Source of the DNA: Anaerolineae bacterium
Lineage (GTDB): Bacteria; Chloroflexota; Anaerolineae; Aggregatilineales; Phototrophicaceae
Length of the DNA: 46,862 nucleotides
Assembly (NCBI GenBank): GCA_025454495.1
Contig: JALOOI010000006.1
Location: 1 to 46,862, forward strand
Reading direction: 5' to 3'
In this document: in pieces, positions 40,629-46,862 of the stretch
How positions within the stretch are numbered: position 1 is the stretch's first letter
How the letters are laid out: each line of letters starts with the position of its first letter
Position numbers and translations under genes: made by a program
The notes under the pieces: generated by a model
What the model saw: only the letters and a program-made list of their open reading frames with translations
Database searches by the model: none
Told to the model about the DNA's origin: nothing

Positions 40629-41363
40629 ATGCAGAGATCAATTCCTCACTGGCTGCTGACGGCCGCTGTGGCCGCGCTGCTGCTGCTGGCCGCCGGGCTG
40701 CTGGCCGCGCAGGAAGCCCCGCCGGCCGCCACCGCCGACCCCGACTGCACCCCCGCCCGCCTGAAGGAACAGCAGGAACTGTTCGCCATGGCGCTCAACT
40801 TTGATTTTGAGAATAACCCGACGATCTCCACCGAGAATCTGTTCCGCCTGGGCGTGCTGTACCAGCAACTGGCGGTGCGCTGCGGCTTCGCCCCCGCTGA
40901 GCAGGATGTGGAAAATATCATCGATCTCACGCTGGAGATCACCACCCTGGAGGCGGTCATCGCCGCCCGCGCCACCGGCGACAATGTGGAAGAAGTGCTG
41001 GCGGAACTGGAAAATTACACCGGCGACCCGCTGATGGGCCAGCTTTTGTACAACGGGCTGGAACCCACGCTGGACGGCGCAACGCTCACCTGCATGACCT
41101 GCCATCAGGGGGTGACGGCCCCCACCACCGAAGCGTCATGGACGCGCACGGTGGAGGTACGCCTGGCGGATAGTGCGCTGGCCGGCTACACCGCCGAACA
41201 ATACCTGGTGGAGAGCATCCTGCGGCCGTCGCGCTACATCGCGCCCGGCTACAATGACGGCCTGATGCCCAACACCTACGGTACGCGGCTGGATATGCAA
41301 ATGCTGGCCGATATTCTGGCCTTCCTGGAGAGCCAGGATCAGCCCGTGCCGCCGGAAGGCTGA
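40629..41363 (+). CDS. Monoheme cytochrome c with long N-terminal region
   Basis: 244 residues. A signal peptide or anchor (about 8-28) is followed by a helical stretch of 110 residues without heme, then CMTCH (Cys155-His159) and a C-terminal class I fold with the Met-containing GLMPNTYG. The C-terminal domain (SALAGYTAEQYLVESI, ADILAFLES) resembles that of the diheme cytochrome two genes back (FAGWTPEQYLIHSI). It is probably a mobile or membrane-tethered electron carrier from the bc complex. GGAG lies 9 nt before the ATG at 40629. Confidence 0.9.
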   Translation: MQRSIPHWLLTAAVAALLLLAAGLLAAQEAPPAATADPDCTPARLKEQQELFAMALNFDFENNPTISTENLFRLGVLYQQLAVRCGFAPAEQDVENIIDLTLEITTLEAVIAARATGDNVEEVLAELENYTGDPLMGQLLYNGLEPTLDGATLTCMTCHQGVTAPTTEASWTRTVEVRLADSALAGYTAEQYLVESILRPSRYIAPGYNDGLMPNTYGTRLDMQMLADILAFLESQDQPVPPEG

Positions 41364-41367
41364 GCCA

Positions 41368-41411
41368 GCCCCGCCCCACGGCTGCTCTCGGGGCGGCCGC
41401 GGGGCCTTTTT
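41368..41411 (+). terminator. Terminator after the monoheme cytochrome gene
   Basis: GCCCCGC (41368-41374) pairs with GCGGGGC (41399-41405) around an inner GC-rich loop and is followed by CTTTTT. Confidence 0.7.
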
Positions 41412-41449
41412 ACGCCCCGCCTGCCCTGCTTCGCCGGCGGGGAATGCGC

Positions 41450-41455
41450 TACAAT
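41450..41455 (+). promoter_or_regulatory. -10 element before the small membrane protein gene
   Basis: TACAAT in the context GCGCTACAATAACGG, 39 nt before the ATG, without a clear -35. Confidence 0.4.
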
Positions 41456-41494
41456 AACGGCGGATTCACAACACCACCAACAGGGGGCAACGAT

Positions 41495-41719
41495 ATGACC
41501 ATGCGATTCATGTTTGGCCGGGGGATGGCGCTGCTGCTCATCCTGCTGGCGGCCGGCAGCGTGCTGGCGCAGGAAGAAGCCGCGGCCGCGACCGAAGCCG
41601 CCCCGGCGACCGGCCTCACCCTGGGAATGCTGTTGATCGGCATTGGCGGGCTGCTGCTGGTGGGGCTGCTGACGGCGGGCAAAGACCAGCCGGAAGCCGA
41701 TGCTGAAAGCCAGGCCTGA
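41495..41719 (+). CDS. Small signal/membrane protein of unknown function
   Basis: 74 residues. A signal peptide (MALLLILLAAGSVLAQ) is followed by an acidic/Ala stretch (EEAAAATEAAPA), one membrane helix (about 43-63) and a short acidic tail. GGGGG lies 8 nt before the ATG. It sits between the cytochrome genes and ccmE, so it may be an accessory subunit of the bc complex or oxidase, like other single-helix proteins. No family recognised. Confidence 0.65.
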   Translation: MTMRFMFGRGMALLLILLAAGSVLAQEEAAAATEAAPATGLTLGMLLIGIGGLLLVGLLTAGKDQPEADAESQA

Positions 41720-41757
41720 CCGCACAGCGCCGGGGGGCCGATGGCGCAAAAAAAGCC

Positions 41758-41773
41758 TGTGATAAAGTTCACA
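41758..41773 (+). promoter_or_regulatory. Perfect CRP/FNR-family palindrome over the ccm promoter
   Basis: TGTGA-TAAAGT-TCACA, all ten half-site positions as in the Escherichia coli CRP consensus. Its centre is about 28 nt upstream of the start predicted from the TATAAT at 41782-41787, so it covers the -35 region. That position favours repression by a CRP/FNR-family protein. Confidence 0.55.
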
Positions 41774-41781
41774 ATATCCCG

Positions 41782-41787
41782 TATAAT
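41782..41787 (+). promoter_or_regulatory. -10 element of the ccm operon
   Basis: A consensus TATAAT 53 nt before the ccmE ATG, with no -35; that position is occupied by the palindrome at 41758-41773. Confidence 0.6.
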
Positions 41788-41839
41788 CAGGGGCAAGGGG
41801 ATGTTGTGTTGTAAGTAAGTGAGCGAGAAGGGAATGAGC

Positions 41840-42373
41840 ATGGCACAGTTAGCCTGGGAAAAAACGGGCGGGGCCGCGGCTGCCGGCAAGCGCAAGCGCG
41901 GCAGCCACGCACGGCTTAAATTTCTCATTGGCGGCGGGCTGATCCTGGCAGCCGTCCTGTATCTGGCGCTCTCCGGCACCATGACCGGGGCGCGTTTTTT
42001 CATCTCCGTGGCCGAAGTCGCCCATAACCCGGCCCTGGTCGGGCAGAGTGTGCGGCTCACCGGTGCTGTCCTGGGTGAGAGCATCGTCTACGATTCGCAG
42101 ACCGGCGATTTGCGCTTTACCGTCGCCCACATCCCGGATACATTCGACGATCTGGCCGCAGCGCTGCACCAGGCCGTCAACGATCCGGCCCGCACGCGCC
42201 TGGTCATCCAGATGGAAAACCAGGTGATGCCCGACCTGCTGCGCCACGAAGCGCAGGCCATCGTCAGCGGCAAAATGGGCAGCGACGGCATTTTTTACGC
42301 CACAGAATTGAATCTCAAATGCCCCAGTCGCTTTGAGGATGGCACACCTGATCTGACTGCCGCGCAGTCATAG
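41840..42373 (+). CDS. ccmE: Heme chaperone CcmE, CxxxF variant
   Basis: 177 residues. One membrane helix (about 27-46) and an OB-fold domain outside (AHNPALVGQSVRLTGAV, DLRFTVAHIPDTF). CcmE carries heme covalently to CcmF. The usual heme-binding His (HxxxY) is replaced by Cys161 in LKCPSRFE, as in the Cys-type CcmE of archaea and some Desulfovibrio; the axial-ligand Tyr is Phe165. The start ATG at 41840 has GAAGGG 6 nt upstream; ATG 41834 and GTG 41819 are less likely. It leads the ccm operon, 9 nt before ccmF. Confidence 0.88.
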   Translation: MAQLAWEKTGGAAAAGKRKRGSHARLKFLIGGGLILAAVLYLALSGTMTGARFFISVAEVAHNPALVGQSVRLTGAVLGESIVYDSQTGDLRFTVAHIPDTFDDLAAALHQAVNDPARTRLVIQMENQVMPDLLRHEAQAIVSGKMGSDGIFYATELNLKCPSRFEDGTPDLTAAQS

Positions 42374-42382
42374 GGGGGCGCT

Positions 42383-44473
42383 ATGCTGGCTGAACTGGGT
42401 CTGGCGGCGCTGGCGCTGTCGTTTGTGGCGGCGCTGTATGCGCTGGTGATGAGCGTGGCCGGCGAGCGCCTGCACCGTGAGGCGCTGGTCATCAGCGGGC
42501 GTAATGCCGCGCTGGCCACCTTCCCGCTGCTGCTGGTGGCCACCGGGGCGCTGCTGGTGGCGCTGCTCACCCGCGACTATCAGATTGCCTATGTGTGGTC
42601 GGTGACTGACCCGCAAACGCCGGATTTCTTCCGCTTTACGGCGCTGTGGGGGTCGCAGCGCGGGTCGCTGCTGTTCTGGTGTTTAACCATGAGCCTGTTC
42701 ACCACCGGCGCGATCCTGCTCAACTGGCGCAGCGACCGCCGGCTGATGCCCTACAGCATCGCCTTCATGATGGCCGCGCTGCTGTTCTTCGTGGGGCTGG
42801 TGCTGTTCCTGGAAAATCCCTTCACCCGCTTCTGGATTTTGCCCGCGGCCCCGGCCGACGCGCAGGTGGTGGAGACGGCGCTCATCCCGCCGGGGGCTGT
42901 GCTGCCGGATGCCACCCGCCTGGCAGATACGTCGCAGGGACTGAACCCGCTGCTGCGGCACTTCGGCATGATTATTCACCCGCCGATGCTGTACCTGGGC
43001 TTTGTGGGCTTCACCGTGCCGTTTGCCTTCGCCATGGCCGCGCTGGCCAGCGGCGATTTATCCAGCAACTGGATTAAAGCCACCCGGCGCTGGTCGCTGA
43101 TTGCCTGGCTGTTTTTGAGCCTGGGCCTCATCCTGGGCGGGCGCTGGGCCTATGATGTCCTGGGATGGGGCGGTTACTGGGGCTGGGACCCGGTGGAGAA
43201 TGCGGCCTTTTTGCCCTGGCTGGTGGGCACCGCCTTCATCCACAGCGTGATGATTCAGCAGAAGCGCGGCATGTTGAAAGTGTGGAACATGTTTCTGGTG
43301 ATCGCCACCTTCAGCGCGGTGATGTTCGGCACCTTTGCCACCCGCAGCGGGGTCATCGAAAGCGTGCACAGTTTCGCCCGCTCCGAAGTGGGCTTCCCCA
43401 TGCTGGCCTTCTGGGGGACGATGACGCTGATCGCGCTGGCGCTGCTGCTGTGGCGCTGGCAGCGCGGCGACCTTCAGGATGAGCATCATTTCACCGGGCT
43501 GCTGAGCCGCGAAACGCTGTTCGTACTGAACAATATCATCTTCATGGCGCTGACGGTGGTCATCTTCTGGGGCAGTTTTGGCGCACCCATCCTCTCGGAA
43601 CTGTTCACCGGCACCGAAATCACGCTGGGCGTGGATTATTTTATGCAGGTTACGCCGCCGCTGTTCCTGGCGATGTATGTGCTGATGGGCATCGCGCCGC
43701 TGTCGGCGTGGAGCGCCACTTCCGTGGCCCGCCTGGGGCGGGCGCTGTTCGTGCCGGCGCTGCTGACGGGCGCGGCGCTGCTGCTGATTGGCCTTAGCAG
43801 CCCGCTGACGCTGGTCGCGCTGATCGGTTACGGGGCGGTGCTGCTGGCCGGCTTCGTGGCGATGGTGGAAACCGTGCGCGGGGCCGCGGCCCGGCGGGCC
43901 ACCCGCCGCGAAAGCTGGCCGCGGGCGCTGGCGGCCCTGTTCGGGCGCAATCAACGGCGCTACGGCGGCTACCTGGTGCATCTGGGGATTACGGTGATTG
44001 GCATCGGGGTCATTGGCAGCACGGTCTTTCAACTGGAGACGCGGCGCACGCTGGCCCAGGGCGAAACCACCCGCATCGATGCCGAATATGAACTGCGCTA
44101 CGATGGCTTTGAACGCGGCCTCGCGGCCGATGGCCGCACCATCAACACCGCCACCGTGACGGTGTTCCGCGATGGCGCGGTGGTCACACAGCTTCGGCCG
44201 CGCATTGACGATTACCCGGACATGCCCATGACCATCGCCGGGGCCCACAGCACGCTGGAAAAAGATTTTTACGTGCTGCTGACCGGGGTCGATACGGCCG
44301 GCGCGGTGGCCACCTTCAAAGTGTACATCAACCCGCTGGTGAACCTGGTGTGGTGGGGCGGCCTCATCCTCATCCTGGGGACGCTCATCGCCACCTGGCC
44401 GCGGGAAAGCGCCCCGGAACGGGCCCGCGTGACGCAAACGCTGCGCGGCCGGCGGCTGGAGGCAGCCGGATGA
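42383..44473 (+). CDS. ccmF: Cytochrome c heme lyase CcmF
   Basis: 696 residues, with about 14-15 membrane helices. CcmF joins heme from CcmE to apocytochrome thiols. The tryptophan-rich WWD domain is WGGYWGWDPVENA (262-274), flanked by histidines in LRHFGMIIHPPMLYLG (from about 191) and the later FIHSVMIQQ. A large C-terminal extracellular loop precedes the last helix, as in other CcmF proteins. GGGGGCGCT precedes the ATG, and the stop overlaps the ccmH start (ATGA at 44470-44473). Confidence 0.95.
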   Translation: MLAELGLAALALSFVAALYALVMSVAGERLHREALVISGRNAALATFPLLLVATGALLVALLTRDYQIAYVWSVTDPQTPDFFRFTALWGSQRGSLLFWCLTMSLFTTGAILLNWRSDRRLMPYSIAFMMAALLFFVGLVLFLENPFTRFWILPAAPADAQVVETALIPPGAVLPDATRLADTSQGLNPLLRHFGMIIHPPMLYLGFVGFTVPFAFAMAALASGDLSSNWIKATRRWSLIAWLFLSLGLILGGRWAYDVLGWGGYWGWDPVENAAFLPWLVGTAFIHSVMIQQKRGMLKVWNMFLVIATFSAVMFGTFATRSGVIESVHSFARSEVGFPMLAFWGTMTLIALALLLWRWQRGDLQDEHHFTGLLSRETLFVLNNIIFMALTVVIFWGSFGAPILSELFTGTEITLGVDYFMQVTPPLFLAMYVLMGIAPLSAWSATSVARLGRALFVPALLTGAALLLIGLSSPLTLVALIGYGAVLLAGFVAMVETVRGAAARRATRRESWPRALAALFGRNQRRYGGYLVHLGITVIGIGVIGSTVFQLETRRTLAQGETTRIDAEYELRYDGFERGLAADGRTINTATVTVFRDGAVVTQLRPRIDDYPDMPMTIAGAHSTLEKDFYVLLTGVDTAGAVATFKVYINPLVNLVWWGGLILILGTLIATWPRESAPERARVTQTLRGRRLEAAG

Positions 44474-44928
44474 CGCGCTCACTGCTGACGCTGGCCCTGC
44501 TGCTGCTGTGCCTGCTGCCGGCCCGGGCACAGCGCCTGGTGACGCAGGATGACATCACCCTCATCGCGGAAAAATTGTACTGCCCGGTGTGCGAAAATAT
44601 CCCGCTGGATGACTGCGGGATGCCCGCCTGCCTGGAATGGAAAGATGAAATCGGCCGGGCGCTGGCCGCCGGCCAGAGCGAAGACCAGATCATTGCCGGC
44701 TTTGTGGCCCGCTATGGTGAGCAGGTGGTGGGCGTGCCACAGCAGCCGGGGCTGCGGGCGCTGGCCCTGGTCACACCCTGGCTGCTGGTGCTGCTGGTCA
44801 GCGCCGGCGGCTGGCTCACTTTTCGGCGCTGGCGGCGGGCCACCCCCGGCCCGGCCCCGCTGCCCGCAGTCACGGGCACGGCCGGCGAGGCCGAAGATTA
44901 TCGCCAGCGCCTGGAGCGCGATGTATAA
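44470..44928 (+). CDS. ccmH: CcmH thiol-reducing protein with an extra cysteine pair
   Basis: 152 residues. The signal peptide ends ARAQ (residue 21), followed by a three-helix domain with the redox motif CPVC (Cys38-Cys41), one membrane helix (about 97-116) and a short tail. CcmH helps reduce apocytochrome cysteines and present them to CcmF. Beyond the usual CxxC, the inserted DDCGMPAC carries Cys49 and Cys54 in place of the SIADS region of typical CcmH. GGAGG lies 7 nt before the ATG. Confidence 0.92.
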   Translation: MTRSLLTLALLLLCLLPARAQRLVTQDDITLIAEKLYCPVCENIPLDDCGMPACLEWKDEIGRALAAGQSEDQIIAGFVARYGEQVVGVPQQPGLRALALVTPWLLVLLVSAGGWLTFRRWRRATPGPAPLPAVTGTAGEAEDYRQRLERDV

Positions 44929-44971
44929 CGCCCGGAGACCCCGTTCAACTCTGTAGATAGATGTGCCTGGT

Positions 44972-45583
44972 ATGGATGAACTGGAAGTTTTACTGGACAG
45001 CCACGAGCAACGAAAAAAACACCCCGCGAAAGCCGCTCCGCCGCGCCAGGGCATCACCCCGCTGGCGGTGGTGCTGCTGGCCGGGACGGCGCTGGTGGTG
45101 GGCCTGCTGGCGCTGCAACTGGCGCGGCAGAACGAAATTCAGCCGCAGCCGGGCCAGCCCGCCCCCGCGTTTCAACTGGTGGATTTTGCCGGGCAGCCCT
45201 TCAGCCTGGCGGATTACCGGGGGCAAATCGTCGTCCTCAATTTCTGGGCGAGCTGGTGCGCCCCCTGCCGCGATGAAGCGCCGGATTTGCAGGCCATCCA
45301 CGAGGCCTATGCCGGCCGGGGCGTGACGATCCTGGGCGTGAACTGGCTGGATAGTGACAGCGCCGCCCGCGCTTTTATGCAGGAATTCGGCCTCACCTAC
45401 CGCAACGCGCCGGATACGGGCGAGGTGGTGGCGAAGCGCTACAACATTCAGGCTGCGCCGGAAAATTTCATCCTGGATCGGCAGGGGGTGGTGGTGCAAA
45501 CGATCATCGGGCCGCTGGATTATGACCGGCTGGTGGTGCTGCTGGATGACCTGCTGGCCGCCGACAGCGAGGGCACCTCATGA
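44972..45583 (+). CDS. ccmG: TlpA/ResA/CcmG-type thiol-disulfide oxidoreductase
   Basis: 203 residues. One N-terminal membrane anchor (about 30-50) and a thioredoxin fold outside with WCAPC (Cys96, Cys99) after VVLNFWAS. The partner cis-Pro lies in AAPENFILD. It keeps apocytochrome c thiols reduced for heme attachment. The ATG at 44972 is preferred over a GTG at 44963; neither has a strong ribosome site. The stop overlaps the next start (ATGA at 45580-45583). Confidence 0.9.
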   Translation: MDELEVLLDSHEQRKKHPAKAAPPRQGITPLAVVLLAGTALVVGLLALQLARQNEIQPQPGQPAPAFQLVDFAGQPFSLADYRGQIVVLNFWASWCAPCRDEAPDLQAIHEAYAGRGVTILGVNWLDSDSAARAFMQEFGLTYRNAPDTGEVVAKRYNIQAAPENFILDRQGVVVQTIIGPLDYDRLVVLLDDLLAADSEGTS

Positions 45584-45960
45584 GCGTGGAAGGTCTGCTG
45601 CTGGCGCTGCTGCTGGCCGGGCTGACGTCCGCCTGGGTCGGGCGGCCGCTGCTGCGCCGCCAGGGGGATGTGGCCGCGGTGTTCCTCAGCAAACAGCAGG
45701 AACGCGCCCGCGCCTATTATGAGCGTGTGCTGGCCAATATCCGCGACCTGGATGAAGATTTTAACACCGGCAAGATCAGCCCGGAGGAATATGCCAGCGA
45801 GCGCGAGCAGTGGGTGCAGCGCGGCATGATCGTCCTGAAGCTGATAGACGAACTGGACGCACAGCACAATATCATCGACAATACACAGGCGGACGACGCG
45901 GCAATTGATGCGGCCATCGAAGCCGCCATCCAGGCAGCCCGCGCCGAGCCGGTCTCATAA
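45580..45960 (+). CDS. CcmI-like cytochrome biogenesis protein (N-terminal type)
   Basis: 126 residues. One membrane helix (about 5-21) followed by a charged helical region (RARAYYERVLANIRDLDEDFNTGKISPEEY) that resembles the N-terminal part of CcmI, including its leucine-zipper-like loop. The TPR domain that binds the apocytochrome C terminus is missing, so it may be a short form acting with another protein. Placement in the ccm operon supports the assignment. Confidence 0.75.
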   Translation: MSVEGLLLALLLAGLTSAWVGRPLLRRQGDVAAVFLSKQQERARAYYERVLANIRDLDEDFNTGKISPEEYASEREQWVQRGMIVLKLIDELDAQHNIIDNTQADDAAIDAAIEAAIQAARAEPVS

Positions 45961-45990
45961 CGCCCACCGGTGAAACAGGATGGTTCTGTG

Positions 45991-46862
45991 ATGCCTACTT
46001 CCCTGCGGCAGCGGGTGCGCCCCGCGGCGGCCGCCCTGCTGGCCCTGCTGCTGAGTGCCTGCGGCGGGCTGGCCGGCGAGCCGCAAATCGTCGCCACGCT
46101 GCCCGTGGCCACCCCCACCACATTGGTGCTGCAACCGCCCGACCTGAGCCGCGGCGCAGCGCTTTATGCACAGCACTGCACCGCCTGCCACGGGCTGGAT
46201 GGCGCGGGCCAGGGCGAACTGGTGCTCAATGGCCAGGTGCCGGCCATGCCCTCCTTTCTGGATGATGCCCATGTGGGCGCAAAACTCCCCGATGATTACT
46301 ACCAGATCGTCACCGCGGGCAACCTGGAAAGGCTCATGCCCCCCTGGCGCGATACGCTGACGGAACAGGAACGCCGGGATGTGAGCCTGTACGTGTACAG
46401 CCTGCGCTATACGGCCGCGCAGCAGGAGGAAGGGCGCAGCCTGTACGCGCTGGAATGCGCCCGCTGCCATGGCCCGGACGGCCGCGGCGATGGTGAGGAG
46501 ATGGTCGCCAGCGGCCGCGGCGCTTTCGATATGACCGATCTCAGCCAGATGCTGTATCTGAGCGATGAGTCCATGCTAACCACCCTGCGCGAAGGCGTGG
46601 GCGAAACCATGCCCGCCTATGCCGATGACCTGAGCACCGCGCAGATGCGGGCCGTCATCGCTTATGTGCGCGGTTTTAGCCGGGCACAGCCGGCCGCGCC
46701 CGCCCCGGAGAGCACCGAAGCCGCCCGGCCGGCCAGTGTCAGCATCCGCGGCCGCGTGACCAATGGCACCACCGGCGGCACCGTGCCGCCAAGGCTGACG
46801 GTGTACCTGCGCTATGGCAACCAGGCCGCCGGCCTGCAAACGCTGGAAACCACCCTCCAGCC
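45991..46862 (+). CDS. Diheme cytochrome c lipoprotein, 3' end outside window
   Basis: 290 codons are present with no stop. The signal sequence ends LLLSAC (Cys24), so it is a lipoprotein. Two class I heme c domains follow: CTACH (Cys63-His67) with Met in LMPPWRD, and CARCH (Cys156-His160) with Met in TMPAYADD. An Ala/Pro linker leads to a beta-rich domain (SVSIRGRVTNGTTGG) that continues off the edge and resembles carboxypeptidase-regulatory or Ig-like folds. The ATG at 45991 follows AGGA by about 11 nt. It lies 30 nt after the ccm genes and is a likely client of that machinery. Confidence 0.88.
   Translation, partial: MPTSLRQRVRPAAAALLALLLSACGGLAGEPQIVATLPVATPTTLVLQPPDLSRGAALYAQHCTACHGLDGAGQGELVLNGQVPAMPSFLDDAHVGAKLPDDYYQIVTAGNLERLMPPWRDTLTEQERRDVSLYVYSLRYTAAQQEEGRSLYALECARCHGPDGRGDGEEMVASGRGAFDMTDLSQMLYLSDESMLTTLREGVGETMPAYADDLSTAQMRAVIAYVRGFSRAQPAAPAPESTEAARPASVSIRGRVTNGTTGGTVPPRLTVYLRYGNQAAGLQTLETTLQ

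Overview
The window is high-GC and densely coded, with genes on both strands and no gap between genes longer than about 250 bases. It looks like a free-living, respiring member of the Chloroflexota, most likely class Anaerolineae. This rests on gene content and style: Thr/Pro-rich lipoproteins, FecR-like secreted proteins, a b6-type cytochrome bc complex tied to c-type cytochrome maturation, and a menaquinone-type Fe-S oxidoreductase. No marker tree could be run. There is no prophage, insertion sequence or CRISPR array.

Left part (1-9.3 kb): a partial arginase-family gene behind a five-LysM secreted protein, lpdA, a radical SAM protein of the UDG-linked DNA repair type, proA, two adjacent paralogous secreted proteins and a Thr/Pro-rich lipoprotein. 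9.4-20.4 kb: a membrane Fe-S oxidoreductase of the EtfAB:quinone oxidoreductase type, a DinB-like protein, a lipid kinase, a three-gene histidine kinase/receiver operon, a third member of the secreted paralogue family, and a beta-propeller lipoprotein overlapping a gene of unknown function.

Translation block (20.4-24.2 kb, minus strand): infC-rpmI-rplT, closed by a terminator, then a SpoU-type rRNA methyltransferase and hisS. Two regulatory features stand out. hisS is preceded by a 13-codon leader peptide with three consecutive His codons, a promoter placing the transcript start at its first ATG, a hairpin-plus-U-tract terminator and a competing antiterminator pairing, which together look like complete attenuation control. 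infC appears to start at an AUA codon behind a strong Shine-Dalgarno sequence, with the promoter lying across the only upstream ATG.

24.3-36.3 kb: a HEAT-repeat membrane protein, a DUF1684 protein, a LOG-family protein, a GT39-like membrane glycosyltransferase, tRNA-Ser(CGA), a GlsB-type membrane protein, tadA, and a minus-strand run of corA, rnd, a beta-CASP nuclease, a small protein ending in a clamp-binding-like motif, and a membrane protein with a PD-(D/E)xK-like core.

36.3-46.9 kb (plus strand): a respiratory block. A near-consensus promoter drives Rieske protein, cytochrome b (b6 and subunit IV fused, with a roughly 215-residue soluble tail) and a diheme cytochrome c. A monoheme cytochrome c and a small membrane protein follow, then ccmE-ccmF-ccmH-ccmG-ccmI-like and a diheme lipoprotein cytochrome cut by the window edge. 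The ccm genes supply holocytochromes for the neighbouring bc complex. CcmE has CxxxF where the family carries HxxxY or CxxxY, and ccmA, ccmB and ccmC are absent here.
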